Part shown: piece after piece, positions 28,020 through 37,605 of the stretch | Numbering within the stretch: the stretch's first letter is position 1 | Layout of the letters: the number at the start of each line of letters is the position of its first letter | DNA from: LD21 sp963715785 | Lineage (GTDB): Bacteria > Bacteroidota > Bacteroidia > Bacteroidales > VadinHA17 | Length of the DNA: 64,000 bases | Assembly (NCBI GenBank): GCA_963715785.1 | Contig: OY970276.1 | Span: 2,108,001 to 2,172,000 of the forward strand | Direction of reading: 5' to 3' | Notes under the pieces: generated by a model | What the model was told of the DNA's origin: nothing | Databases searched by the model: none | What the model saw: only the letters and a program-made list of their open reading frames with translations | Made by a program: the position numbers and the translations under genes

Positions 28020-28627
28020 CCTGACTTCTGACGTCTCATCTTTTTTTGAATGATCTGATTTTTAAATATCAGATTATAAGCCATATAGTTGTCGTATTTT
28101 TATGATTTTACCGCACTAACGTCTATTTTTGCGGTATGTTTTCAGTAAGAAAAGTCAAAACTAAGTCAGGTTCAACCGCAGTTCAGGTAGTGCGCTATGC
28201 TGGACACAAGTCCATTATTATCAAACATATTGGCAGTTCTAAAGACGATACCGAGATTGCTGTTTTGATGAATAGTGCAGCAAACTGGATTGAGGAATAT
28301 TCAGCTCAATTGCCTTTGTTCCCTGATCAGAAGCAGAAGCTATTGGTTGTAGACAGGGGTGAGTGCGTTGGAGTAACTCATAACTTTGCAGCTCATGTCC
28401 TGATTTGTTTTGTTGCTTTGATGGGTGAAAAATATTTGGAACTAACCACCAGATTGTCATTGCGGGAGATCCGCTATCTCACTTGGGACATAACCGAAAC
28501 ACAGATTCAGGACAATCTGACCAAAGAGATATTTAGTTTTCGATCTCCAACGAAGGTGATCCTTGCTAAACTATCTGCACTAATATCGAAATGGAACCTC
28601 CTACCGCACTAAACGTCAGAAGTCAGG
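28020..28627 (+). mobile_element. IS1634-type internally deleted element, copy 1
   Basis: The element is bounded by CCTGACTTCTGACGT (28020-28034) and its perfect inverse complement ACGTCAGAAGTCAGG (28613-28627). It contains a single short transposase-derived frame and is 608 bp long, against well over 1.5 kb for a full IS1634-type element. These end sequences resemble the GTCAGAAGTC-type intergenic repeats near the rRNA operons, so they may not be the original transposon ends. Confidence 0.65.
28136..28612 (+). pseudogene. IS1634-family transposase, internal deletion derivative (copy 1)
   Basis: The 158-residue frame joins the N-terminus of an IS1634-type transposase (RKVKTKSGSTAVQVV, then IIIKHIGSS) directly to its C-terminus (HVLICFVALMGEKYLEL, then SLREIRYLTWDITETQ). 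The join is at about residue 83. The catalytic DDE core of several hundred residues is missing, so it cannot transpose by itself. A TATTTTTG box just before the ATG could drive it. It might act as a DNA-binding repressor, but that is speculation. Confidence 0.75.
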
Positions 28628-28641
28628 AAAAATAGTAAAAA

Positions 28642-28695
28642 GTGCCTAAAGTGCCTAAAGTGCCTAAAGTGCCTAAAGTGCCTAAAGTGCCTAAA
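28642..28695. repeat. 9-bp minisatellite, 6 units
   Basis: Six perfect GTGCCTAAA units between element copies 1 and 2, followed by the same spacer and inverted cap as the first array. Confidence 0.95.
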
Positions 28696-28745
28696 GTTAT
28701 TATTTGAGGTTAATTCTAAGTACTTTAGGCACTCCAAACTCTAGT

Positions 28746-29353
28746 CCTGACTTCTGACGTCTCATCTTTTTTTGAATGATCTGATTTTTAAATATCAGAT
28801 TATAAGCCATATAGTTGTCGTATTTTTATGATTTTACCGCACTAACGTCTATTTTTGCGGTATGTTTTCAGTAAGAAAAGTCAAAACTAAGTCAGGTTCA
28901 ACCGCAGTTCAGGTAGTGCGCTATGCTGGACACAAGTCCATTATTATCAAACATATTGGCAGTTCTAAAGACGATACCGAGATTGCTGTTTTGATGAATA
29001 GTGCAGCAAACTGGATTGAGGAATATTCAGCTCAATTGCCTTTGTTCCCTGATCAGAAGCAGAAGCTATTGGTTGTAGACAGGGGTGAGTGCGTTGGAGT
29101 AACTCATAACTTTGCAGCTCATGTCCTGATTTGTTTTGTTGCTTTGATGGGTGAAAAATATTTGGAACTAACCACCAGATTGTCATTGCGGGAGATCCGC
29201 TATCTCACTTGGGACATAACCGAAACACAGATTCAGGACAATCTGACCAAAGAGATATTTAGTTTTCGATCTCCAACGAAGGTGATCCTTGCTAAACTAT
29301 CTGCACTAATATCGAAATGGAACCTCCTACCGCACTAAACGTCAGAAGTCAGG
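28746..29353 (+). mobile_element. IS1634-type internally deleted element, copy 2
   Basis: This is the second 608-bp copy, 726 bp after the first, with the same 15-bp inverted repeats and no difference I can see. Confidence 0.65.
28862..29338 (+). pseudogene. IS1634-family transposase, internal deletion derivative (copy 2)
   Basis: Identical in protein sequence to the 28136 frame: 158 residues with the N- and C-terminal transposase segments joined and no catalytic core. The identity shows the amplification is recent or homogenised. Confidence 0.75.
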
Positions 29354-29367
29354 AAAAATAGTAAAAA

Positions 29368-29421
29368 GTGCCTAAAGTGCCTAAAGTGCCTAAAGTGCCT
29401 AAAGTGCCTAAAGTGCCTAAA
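29368..29421. repeat. 9-bp minisatellite, 6 units
   Basis: Six perfect GTGCCTAAA units between element copies 2 and 3. Confidence 0.95.
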
Positions 29422-29471
29422 GTTATTATTTGAGGTTAATTCTAAGTACTTTAGGCACTCCAAACTCTAGT

Positions 29472-30079
29472 CCTGACTTCTGACGTCTCATCTTTTTTTG
29501 AATGATCTGATTTTTAAATATCAGATTATAAGCCATATAGTTGTCGTATTTTTATGATTTTACCGCACTAACGTCTATTTTTGCGGTATGTTTTCAGTAA
29601 GAAAAGTCAAAACTAAGTCAGGTTCAACCGCAGTTCAGGTAGTGCGCTATGCTGGACACAAGTCCATTATTATCAAACATATTGGCAGTTCTAAAGACGA
29701 TACCGAGATTGCTGTTTTGATGAATAGTGCAGCAAACTGGATTGAGGAATATTCAGCTCAATTGCCTTTGTTCCCTGATCAGAAGCAGAAGCTATTGGTT
29801 GTAGACAGGGGTGAGTGCGTTGGAGTAACTCATAACTTTGCAGCTCATGTCCTGATTTGTTTTGTTGCTTTGATGGGTGAAAAATATTTGGAACTAACCA
29901 CCAGATTGTCATTGCGGGAGATCCGCTATCTCACTTGGGACATAACCGAAACACAGATTCAGGACAATCTGACCAAAGAGATATTTAGTTTTCGATCTCC
30001 AACGAAGGTGATCCTTGCTAAACTATCTGCACTAATATCGAAATGGAACCTCCTACCGCACTAAACGTCAGAAGTCAGG
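29472..30079 (+). mobile_element. IS1634-type internally deleted element, copy 3
   Basis: This is the third 608-bp copy with the same inverted ends. It is followed by the shortest array and then the 3' end of mfd. Confidence 0.65.
29588..30064 (+). pseudogene. IS1634-family transposase, internal deletion derivative (copy 3)
   Basis: Identical in protein sequence to the other two 158-residue frames. It is oriented opposite to mfd and coaX, so any transcription through the region from mfd would be antisense to it. Confidence 0.75.
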
Positions 30080-30093
30080 AAAAATAGTAAAAA

Positions 30094-30120
30094 GTGCCTA
30101 AAGTGCCTAAAGTGCCTAAA
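30094..30120. repeat. 9-bp minisatellite, 3 units
   Basis: Three GTGCCTAAA units close the array. On the minus strand the following inverted cap and these units form a stem-loop just after the mfd stop, which could act in transcript termination. Confidence 0.9.
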
Positions 30121-30165
30121 GTTATTATTTGAGGTTAACTCTAAGTACTTTAGGCACTCCAAACT

Positions 30166-33100
30166 CTAGTCACTTTTTAAATAATCCTCCAGTATCTCAT
30201 TTAATACCCTGATAGCCGTCTTTACAGATTTCACTTCATTGATTGTAAGGCTCAGTCTGGAAGCCTTTTGCTTCATACTCATCTGTCTTTGTTTCCTGTT
30301 TACATAATTCATTATTGAAACAAAGAGTGGGCTGCGGTAGAATTGGGAATTGGGATCTGATACAAAATAGGCGATAAGCAGGTTGTTCTTCAGCATAATC
30401 TTCTCTATTCCTATTTTTACCGCAATCCACTTTACCCTTACAATATCCAGTAGGGCCTGAGCAGGTTGAGGAATATTGCCGAATCGGTCAATAAGCTTCT
30501 TCTCAAAAGCGCATAATGCTTCCTCGGAACCAATCTCATTCAATTCCTTATATAATCTTATACGTTCTGAAATGTTTGAGATATATTCATCGGGAAACAT
30601 GATCTCAAGATCGGTATCAATCTGAAAGTCAGATACAAATTGTTTGGTCTGAACGTGTTTCAGGTTTAATGCCGGTTTTTCTTCAACAGGGGACTCATTA
30701 AATTCTGAATTTCTTAGTTCGATCATTGCTTCATTCAGTATACGCTGATATGTCTCAAAACCGACATCGGCAATAAATCCACTCTGTTCGCCTCCCAGGA
30801 GATTGCCCGATCCGCGGATATCCAGATCCTGCATTGCGATATTGAATCCGCTGCCCAGCTCCGAAAACTCTTCAATCGCTTTTAGCCTTCGTCTTGCTTC
30901 ATGAGTTAGCGTGCTCAAAGGAGGCGCCAGCAGGTAACAAAAAGCCTTTTTATTCGATCTCCCAACCCTGCCTCTCAGCTGATGAAGTTCTGACAGCCCG
31001 AAGTGGTGCGCATCGTTAATGAAAATCGTATTCGCGTTTGGAATATCAAGTCCCGATTCGATAATAGTGGTGGCAATCAATACATCATAATCACCCTGTA
31101 TAAAATCGTACATTACATTTTCTACATGTGTCCCGTCCATCTGTCCATGCACTATTGCAGTTTTTACATTTGGACATATCCTGCTGATCTGTGCCTGTAT
31201 CAGCTTGATATTTTCAACCCTGTTGTGGATAAAAAATACCTGTCCGTTCCTTGACACCTCGTATTCAATGCCTTCTTTTATTATTTCCTCATTAAAGCCA
31301 TGTAATTCTGTGACTATAGGCATCCTGTTCGGAGGCGGAGTATTGATAATTGAGAGGTCGCGTGCCCCCATAAGAGAGAACTGCAAAGTGCGGGGAATTG
31401 GCGTTGCTGTGAGCGTCAGAGTATCTACGTTAGCTTTAAGCTTTTTAAGCTTTTCCTTTACAGATACACCAAATCTCTGCTCTTCATCTATTACCAGAAG
31501 TCCCAGATCCTTAAATTTCACATCGTGCCCAACAAGCTTATGGGTACCAATAATTATATCGATTTTTCCTTCGGAAAGATCCGACAGGATTTTTTTCTGA
31601 TCTGCGGCTTTTTTATGACGGCTGATATATTCTACACTGCAAGGGAATCCTTTTAGCCGCGATGAAAATGTCTTATAATGCTGAAGGGCAAGGATGGTAG
31701 TGGGAACGAGGACGGCAGCCTGCTTACTGTCTGTAACAGATTTGAATGCAGCCCTTATGGCTATTTCGGTCTTCCCGAAGCCAACATCTCCGCATACAAG
31801 CCTGTCCATAGGATGTTCGGCTTCCATATCCGATTTGACAGCCATTGAGGCAGTCAACTGATCTGGTGTATCTTCATAGATAAAAGAAGCTTCAAGTTCG
31901 CGCTGCAGATAGGAGTCGGGAGAAAATGCGTATCCCGGAGAAGCCATCCGCTTGGCATATAGTTGAATAAGATCTTTTGCAATATCCTTAACCCTTGCTT
32001 TTGTATTTTGCTTAAGTTTTTGCCAGGCGCCGGATCCAAGCTTATAGATTTTAGGTTCAGAACTATCCTTCCCTTTATATTTTGATATCCGGTAGAGAGA
32101 ATGAATTCCAACATAAAGTATATCATTATCCCTGTAGACCAGTTTTATGGCTTCCTGAATTTTGCCATTGACTTCAATCTTTTCCAGACCTCCGAATTTA
32201 CCTATGCCATGATCGATATGAACAACATAATCTCCCGGGTTAAGCCCTGTGAGCTCTTTTACTGAGATGCTCTCTTTCCTTGTAAAGTATCCCCTTATCC
32301 TGAATTTATGATACCTGTCAAAAATCTGGTGATCGGTAAAGACCGATATTTTCAAATCATGATCAGTGAACCCGCTGTGAAGGTTTACCAGGAGTGAATT
32401 AAAATGAACATCAGGATTTATTTCTGAAAAGATATCCCTTAGCCTTTCGATCTGTGATTCGCTTTCCGAGATTATAAAAGTTGAGTAACCTTCATTATTG
32501 TTTGATAACAGCTTGTCTGTCAGAAGTTCAAAGTTCTTATTGAAAACAGGTTGGGATTCAGTGTGAAATTCAAATATGGCAGAGGGCTCGAAGATACTGT
32601 GCTTCCCAAACTCTATCATCCTGAATTGCTTGCAGTTATCCAGAAACTGGTTGCCGGTCATGACAATCTCTTTCTTGTCGGTTATCTGACCTGATTCCTC
32701 CCTCTGACTGGTTTGAAAATAGATATTGTTGATCTTTTCCCTGATATATTCTGCATCCTCAGCCCAGATTAGTGACGAAGGCGGCAGAAAATCAGTAAAT
32801 GAATCCTTAATCTCTTCAATCGAAATATCCTGGATATTAGGGATTATCGAGATCTGCTTATGAATACTCACGGATAACTGGTCGTCGGTGTTGAAGGATC
32901 TGATGGTCTCAACTTCTTCGCCAAAGAAGTCGATTCTGTATGGCAGATCGGCCGAGTAAGAGAAAACGTCGGCAATACTGCCTCTAATGGAATATTGCCC
33001 GGGTTCATAAACAAAATCAATCCTGGTAAAATTGTATTCGTGAAGCATTTCTTCCAGGAACTCAAGGGAGATTTTATCTCCTTTACTAATATTAAAGGTG

Positions 33101-33525
33101 TTCTTTTTAAGATTTTTTCTGCTTACAACCTTCTCCATAACCGACTCGGGGTAGGTTACAATTATCCCTTTTCTTTTGCCAGAGGCAAGCTGATTAAGCA
33201 CTTCAGTCCGAAGTACAATATTGGCAGGTTCGGTCTGTTCATACTGCACTGATCTCTTATAGGTTGATGGGAAAAAGTAAATGGCGTCTTCTCCCAACAA
33301 CGAAATCAGGTCGTTATAAAAATAAGCTGCATCTTCTTTTTCCGGGATAATAACAACATGAGTGGTCTGGGATTTATTAAAAACAAGTGCCACGATCATA
33401 GCTTTTGATGAACCTGAAAGACCTTCAATTCGAATATTTCCCGACTTTTCGCCAATGATTGTTTCAATCAGTCCCGGCAGGACCGGATGGCTATTATAGT
33501 GATTTGTTATTTGGTTTTCTTTCAT
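30166..33525 (-). CDS. mfd: Transcription-repair coupling factor
   Basis: Mfd is a DNA translocase that removes RNA polymerase stalled at lesions and recruits UvrA. The 1119-residue protein is full length. Its N-terminal UvrB-like modules are followed by the RNA-polymerase-interacting domain (LNPGDYVVHIDHGIGKFGG). The helicase/translocase motor has Walker A GDVGFGKTE near residue 577, the DEEQ box LLVIDEEQRFGV near 678, TATPIPRTLQFSLMGARDLS, and motif VI LHQLRGRVGRS. A TRCF C-terminal domain closes it. Its stop codon (TAG at 30166-30168) lies inside the spacer of the minisatellite region. Confidence 0.97.
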   Translation of the reverse strand: MKENQITNHYNSHPVLPGLIETIIGEKSGNIRIEGLSGSSKAMIVALVFNKSQTTHVVIIPEKEDAAYFYNDLISLLGEDAIYFFPSTYKRSVQYEQTEPANIVLRTEVLNQLASGKRKGIIVTYPESVMEKVVSRKNLKKNTFNISKGDKISLEFLEEMLHEYNFTRIDFVYEPGQYSIRGSIADVFSYSADLPYRIDFFGEEVETIRSFNTDDQLSVSIHKQISIIPNIQDISIEEIKDSFTDFLPPSSLIWAEDAEYIREKINNIYFQTSQREESGQITDKKEIVMTGNQFLDNCKQFRMIEFGKHSIFEPSAIFEFHTESQPVFNKNFELLTDKLLSNNNEGYSTFIISESESQIERLRDIFSEINPDVHFNSLLVNLHSGFTDHDLKISVFTDHQIFDRYHKFRIRGYFTRKESISVKELTGLNPGDYVVHIDHGIGKFGGLEKIEVNGKIQEAIKLVYRDNDILYVGIHSLYRISKYKGKDSSEPKIYKLGSGAWQKLKQNTKARVKDIAKDLIQLYAKRMASPGYAFSPDSYLQRELEASFIYEDTPDQLTASMAVKSDMEAEHPMDRLVCGDVGFGKTEIAIRAAFKSVTDSKQAAVLVPTTILALQHYKTFSSRLKGFPCSVEYISRHKKAADQKKILSDLSEGKIDIIIGTHKLVGHDVKFKDLGLLVIDEEQRFGVSVKEKLKKLKANVDTLTLTATPIPRTLQFSLMGARDLSIINTPPPNRMPIVTELHGFNEEIIKEGIEYEVSRNGQVFFIHNRVENIKLIQAQISRICPNVKTAIVHGQMDGTHVENVMYDFIQGDYDVLIATTIIESGLDIPNANTIFINDAHHFGLSELHQLRGRVGRSNKKAFCYLLAPPLSTLTHEARRRLKAIEEFSELGSGFNIAMQDLDIRGSGNLLGGEQSGFIADVGFETYQRILNEAMIELRNSEFNESPVEEKPALNLKHVQTKQFVSDFQIDTDLEIMFPDEYISNISERIRLYKELNEIGSEEALCAFEKKLIDRFGNIPQPAQALLDIVRVKWIAVKIGIEKIMLKNNLLIAYFVSDPNSQFYRSPLFVSIMNYVNRKQRQMSMKQKASRLSLTINEVKSVKTAIRVLNEILEDYLKSD

Positions 33526-33629
33526 TAAAATGTCAAACCCCGCGAAATTAGTAATGATTAATGGTTTCGCAAAGATAATGATGATTAACTGACAGCGGGA
33601 AAATAATCAGACAGGATTTATCTGTCATA

Positions 33630-34634
33630 TCAGGCGAGAAATTCTTCCACTTTTCTTACCATATTTTTGGATCCGACATAGAATGGGGACCTTTGATGCA
33701 GTGAGGATGGAGCAATATCCAGTAAGTTATGGCTTCCGTCGGAGGCAATCCCACCGGCTTGTAACGCGATGAATGCTATTGGATTACATTCATAAACGAG
33801 CCTGAGCTTTCCGTTAGGGGAGCTTTCATTACTGGGATAAAGAAAGATCCCGCCTTTCAAAAGATTACGGTGAAAATCAGAAGCCAGTGAACCAATGTAT
33901 CGTGATGCATATGGCCTCGAAGAATCTTTATCTTTTTCCTGGCAGTACTTGATATATTTTTTTATTCCCTCAGGGAAATGAATATAGTTACCTTCGTTTA
34001 CTGAGTAGATTGCACCGTCTTCCGGAGTAATTATATCGGGATGTGAAAGGCAGAATTCACCTATTGACGGGTCAAGTGTGAATCCATTAACTCCGAATCC
34101 GGTAGAATACACCAGCATTGTTGAAGATCCATAAACAATGTAACCTGCTGCCACCTGTTTCGAGCCCTTCTGAAGAAAATCTTCATTTCTTACCTTTTCT
34201 CCCCGTTCGGTTATTCTCCTGTAAATTGAAAAGATCGTTCCAACCGACACATTAAAGTCAATATTTGAGGAACCATCGAGAGGATCTATACAAACAATGT
34301 AATTACCTTTTGATGCTAATGAATCAGAAAAAATTATTTCATTCTCATTCTCCTCTGTTGCTATTCCGCAGCATTCACCGCTCGACAGCAAAGAATTGAT
34401 GAATACTCCATCGGCATAAACATCAAGTTTTTGCTGATTTTCTCCATGAATATTTACTTCGCCGGAACTTCCAAGAATATCAACCAGCCCTGCTTTGTTG
34501 ATTTTTTTATTTACAAGCTTGGCAGCAGTTCCGATGTGGCTCAGGAGACTTGAAAGCTCACCTTTAGCATAGGGAAAATCCTTCTGCTTTAAGATGATAA
34601 AGTCGTTGAGAGTTGTAATCTTGTAATTTTCCAT
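33630..34634 (-). CDS. fbp: Fructose-1,6-bisphosphatase class I
   Basis: FBPase hydrolyses fructose-1,6-bisphosphate in gluconeogenesis. The start MENYKITT at 34634 is preferred because the longer frame would translate a palindromic repeat. The 334-residue product has the metal-binding signature CIDPLDGSSNID near residue 118, GTIFSIYRR, and the C-terminal KLRLVYECNPIAF and LQAGG segments typical of class I enzymes. It lies about 105 bp downstream of mfd's start, on the same strand. Confidence 0.96.
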   Translation of the reverse strand: MENYKITTLNDFIILKQKDFPYAKGELSSLLSHIGTAAKLVNKKINKAGLVDILGSSGEVNIHGENQQKLDVYADGVFINSLLSSGECCGIATEENENEIIFSDSLASKGNYIVCIDPLDGSSNIDFNVSVGTIFSIYRRITERGEKVRNEDFLQKGSKQVAAGYIVYGSSTMLVYSTGFGVNGFTLDPSIGEFCLSHPDIITPEDGAIYSVNEGNYIHFPEGIKKYIKYCQEKDKDSSRPYASRYIGSLASDFHRNLLKGGIFLYPSNESSPNGKLRLVYECNPIAFIALQAGGIASDGSHNLLDIAPSSLHQRSPFYVGSKNMVRKVEEFLA

Positions 34635-34637
34635 TGT

Positions 34638-34735
34638 CAACCTTTGTGTTACTTTGAGTTTTACTTTGTGACCCTTTGTGGTTAAAAAAGCATTTACCAC
34701 AAAGGAACACAAAGGTTTTCACGAAGGTACGCAAA
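34638..34735. repeat. CTTTGTG palindromic intergenic repeat upstream of fbp
   Basis: A perfect 10-bp inverted pair, CCTTTGTGGT (34673-34682) and ACCACAAAGG (34696-34705), is embedded in further CCTTTGTG/CACAAAGG copies. It lies in the fbp 5' region and may fold in the fbp leader. Similar simple repeats occur after gpmI. Confidence 0.6.
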
Positions 34736-34863
34736 GGAAAAACATCAATACCGGGCATACTGTTCAAAATTTTATTCAAAAAATAATTGTTGATCAAAAA
34801 GAATATGATTCTTGAAATTGCATTCTGAAGTGGAAAGTCTAATTTTAGCATAAATTTTAAATC

Positions 34864-36120
34864 ATGAAGGTTTATAAGTTTGGAGGAGCATCGGTTAAAG
34901 ATGCAGCAGGCATTGAAAATCTTGCAGGGATAGTGTCGTCTGAGGCAGACGATCTTATAATTGTAGTCTCTGCTTTCGGCAAAACCACCAATGCTCTCGA
35001 GAAGGTACTTAAATCGTGGAGAGCCGGCGAAGACAGATATACTGAATTTCTGGATGATATTTATGCAATTCACAATGGAGTGATCACAGAATTATTCGGA
35101 CCCAATTCTGAACCAAAAAGGAAATTAGATGTTTCATTTGCCTCTCTTCGTGAGTATCTTCTTGCTTCAGTAACAGGAGAATACGATTTTGAATATGATC
35201 AGATAGTATCGTACGGTGAGATCTGGTCATCAACTATTGTTGCAGAATATCTGAAAAACAATCTTCAGGGTGTGCAATGGTGCGACATAAGGGGAGAACT
35301 TCTCACAGACGACCGATACAGGGATGCAAATGTCTTGTGGAGCGAAACTTCCAAAAGATTGAAAAAACTTTTCAATTTCAGTAATGAGCGTATATATGTC
35401 ACACAGGGATTTATTGGGGGAACCGTTGCCGGAATGTCAACGACACTTGGGAGGGAAGGATCAGACTATACTGCAGCAATAATTGCTAATATACTGGATG
35501 CTGAGTGTGTTGTGGTATGGAAGGATGTCCCTGGGATCCTGAATGCTGACCCGCAATGGTTTCCCGGTGCCAGGAAACTCGATGAAATATCATATAGAGA
35601 AGCTGTGGAAATGAGCTTTTCAGGGGCTAAGGTCATTCACCCTAAAACCATTAAACCGCTGCATAACAAAAACATCCCTCTCTATGTGCGGTCATTTCTG
35701 ACTCCTGAAGAAGAAGGAACAGTGATCAAGCGTGACGCTATGCTCAGGGAGCTAATGCCTGTATATGTTAAAAAGGAGGATCAGATGCTCATTTCGATTC
35801 TTCCTAAAGATTTTTCGTTTGTCATGGGGGACAACCTGAGCAGGATTTTTCATTTATTTACAACTCATAACATTAAAGTAAATCTGGTCGAGGCGAGCGC
35901 TGTGAGCATTGATGTTTGTGTAGATGACGAAAGAGCAAAGGTAAATTCTATTATAGATGATCTGAAAGATGAGTTTTCTGCTGTTTATAATGATAATGTT
36001 GAACTGCTTTCAGTCAGGCATTATACCAATGAAGCGCTTTCTATGATAACAAGCGGAAGGGAGATCCTTCTCGAGCAACGGACCAGAAGTACTGTCAGGT
36101 ATGTTGTAAGGCAGGAATAA
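34864..36120 (+). CDS. lysC: Aspartate kinase, monofunctional
   Basis: Aspartate kinase makes aspartyl phosphate, the entry to lysine, threonine and methionine synthesis. The 418-residue protein starts with VYKFGGASVKDA (the KFGG nucleotide-binding motif at residues 5-8). It contains FIGGTVAGMSTTLGREGSDY, which has the catalytic arginine/aspartate region, and KDVPGILNADP. A C-terminal ACT region (about 310-395) includes MGDNLSRIFHLFTTHNIKVN. No homoserine dehydrogenase domain is fused. It is transcribed away from fbp. Confidence 0.93.
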   Translation: MKVYKFGGASVKDAAGIENLAGIVSSEADDLIIVVSAFGKTTNALEKVLKSWRAGEDRYTEFLDDIYAIHNGVITELFGPNSEPKRKLDVSFASLREYLLASVTGEYDFEYDQIVSYGEIWSSTIVAEYLKNNLQGVQWCDIRGELLTDDRYRDANVLWSETSKRLKKLFNFSNERIYVTQGFIGGTVAGMSTTLGREGSDYTAAIIANILDAECVVVWKDVPGILNADPQWFPGARKLDEISYREAVEMSFSGAKVIHPKTIKPLHNKNIPLYVRSFLTPEEEGTVIKRDAMLRELMPVYVKKEDQMLISILPKDFSFVMGDNLSRIFHLFTTHNIKVNLVEASAVSIDVCVDDERAKVNSIIDDLKDEFSAVYNDNVELLSVRHYTNEALSMITSGREILLEQRTRSTVRYVVRQE

Positions 36121-36131
36121 AGCTTCTGAAA

Positions 36132-37475
36132 TTATCTGTCGAACATTAGTCGCTGTCCCCTGTAATCTTCATCAAACTGGCCGTCATCATAAACTATGTT
36201 TCCGTTGACGATAGTCTTAACTACTTTTGATTGAAAGGTAATGCCGTCAAAAGGCGACCATCCGCACTTGTAGAGTATATTTTCCTTTGTGACATTCCAT
36301 GGATCCGAGGGATTTACGATACAAAGATCAGCCTTGAAGCCTTCCCGTATAAATCCCCTTTTACTTATATTAAACAGTATGGCAGGATTATGACACATCA
36401 TTTCAACTACTTTTTCAAGAGTGAATATCTTCCTGTGCCACAATTCAAGCATAATTACAAGGGAGTGTTGTATCAGCGGGCCCCCTGAAGGTGATTTGAA
36501 ATAGCTGTTGTTTTTTTCAGACAGGGTATGCGGAGCATGATCAGTAGCGACAATATCGATCAGATTGTTATTGACACCGTCAATCAGAGCAGCTCTGTCG
36601 AACCTTGTTTTTATTGCGGGATTCCATTTTATCAATGCTCCGAGCTTTTCATAAGAGCTGTCATCAAACCAGAGATGATGCACACAAACCTCACCGGTAA
36701 TCCTCTTTTGATTTAATGGCTCATCGTTTCTGAAAAGCTTCAGTTCGTCAGAGGTTGAAAGATGAAGAACGTGCAACCTGGTATTATAATCTTTAGCCAG
36801 ACTGACGGCATGGGACGATGATTTAAAACAGGCTTCCCTGCTCCGTATCAGTGGATGCATTTGAACCGGAACATTTTCTCCGTATTTTTCGCGGTAGATC
36901 TCAGTATTCTTCCTGATTAGCGGCTCATATTCACAATGTGCCGTAATGGGCGCATTTGTCCTTGAGAAAAGTTCTTTAAGGGCAGCTTCATTGTCGACAA
37001 GCATATTGCCGGTTGATGAACCCATAAATAATTTAATACCGCAAACAGCAGACTTATCGATCTTCATTACTTCATCGATATTGGTGTTTGTTGCTCCCAG
37101 ATAAAATGAATAATTGGCAAGTGAATTTTCTGAGCCTATCTTATATTTTTCATTAAGAAGATCAATGGTGATTGTTTGGGGGATGGTGTTCGGCATGTCC
37201 ATAAATGAAGTGACACCCCCGGCCACGGCAGCTCTTGATTCACTATGTATATCACCTTTGTATGTTAATCCGGGCTCCCTGAAATGAACCTGGTCGTCAA
37301 TTATTCCGGGAAGCAGTAACAGGCCTTTTGCATCTATAACTTTTAGATCATGAGGAAGGTTGAATTCTTCAAATGATCCGATTGAGTCAATTATTTCACC
37401 TTTAATTAATAAGTCGCCAGTGAAGGTTCTTCCTTCATTTACTATTGTGGCGTTTTTAATTAGGATGTTACTCAT
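36132..37475 (-). CDS. pyrC: Dihydroorotase
   Basis: Dihydroorotase closes carbamoyl-aspartate to dihydroorotate in pyrimidine synthesis. The 447-residue amidohydrolase has GIIDDQVHFREPGLTYKGD near residues 57-75, where the usual HxH metal pair reads QxH, a variant I associate with Bacteroidota dihydroorotases. The metal-binding histidines in ITAHCEYE and LHVLHLSTSDE are present, and the catalytic aspartate is in IVATDHAPHTLSEK. It ends convergently 11 bp from lysC. Confidence 0.93.
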   Translation of the reverse strand: MSNILIKNATIVNEGRTFTGDLLIKGEIIDSIGSFEEFNLPHDLKVIDAKGLLLLPGIIDDQVHFREPGLTYKGDIHSESRAAVAGGVTSFMDMPNTIPQTITIDLLNEKYKIGSENSLANYSFYLGATNTNIDEVMKIDKSAVCGIKLFMGSSTGNMLVDNEAALKELFSRTNAPITAHCEYEPLIRKNTEIYREKYGENVPVQMHPLIRSREACFKSSSHAVSLAKDYNTRLHVLHLSTSDELKLFRNDEPLNQKRITGEVCVHHLWFDDSSYEKLGALIKWNPAIKTRFDRAALIDGVNNNLIDIVATDHAPHTLSEKNNSYFKSPSGGPLIQHSLVIMLELWHRKIFTLEKVVEMMCHNPAILFNISKRGFIREGFKADLCIVNPSDPWNVTKENILYKCGWSPFDGITFQSKVVKTIVNGNIVYDDGQFDEDYRGQRLMFDR

Positions 37476-37488
37476 GATAAGTGTTTTT

Positions 37489-37600
37489 GCCCTTTTTGGC
37501 CCCCTGCCCCCTAAAGGAGGGTAAATTCTCTGCTTATTAATTAATTCATTAATGACACCGAATTAGTCCCCCTTCAGGGGGACAGCCGCGCAGCGGCAGA
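37489..37600. repeat. C/G-rich palindromic intergenic repeat
   Basis: It contains CCCCCTGCCCCCTAAAGGAGGG and GTCCCCCTTCAGGGGGAC followed by GCCGCGCAGCGGC. The same family of sequence occurs at about 50837-50870 in the rRNA operon 2 spacer. It looks like a dispersed palindromic repeat with no coding content. Confidence 0.55.
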
Positions 37601-37605
37601 GGGTC

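Larger units (their letters stand above)
27860..30165. repeat. Tandem 726-bp unit: minisatellite plus IS1634-type remnant, three units and a terminal array
   Basis: The region between coaX and mfd consists of array-element-array-element-array-element-array. The elements recur with an exact 726-bp period (open frames at 28136, 28862 and 29588). Each unit is an (AAAGTGCCT)n array, a spacer ending in an inverted copy of the array motif (ACTTTAGGCACT), and a 608-bp element bounded by 15-bp perfect inverted repeats. The array sizes are 11, 6, 6 and 3 units. The last spacer differs from the others by one base (GGTTAACTC against GGTTAATTC) and supplies the mfd stop codon. The pattern fits unequal recombination between arrays. 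Confidence 0.9.

Noticed and set aside
34564..35073. 169-residue minus-strand frame across the fbp-lysC gap
   Set aside because: It overlaps lysC and the fbp start in antisense and includes palindromic repeat; no protein-like pattern.
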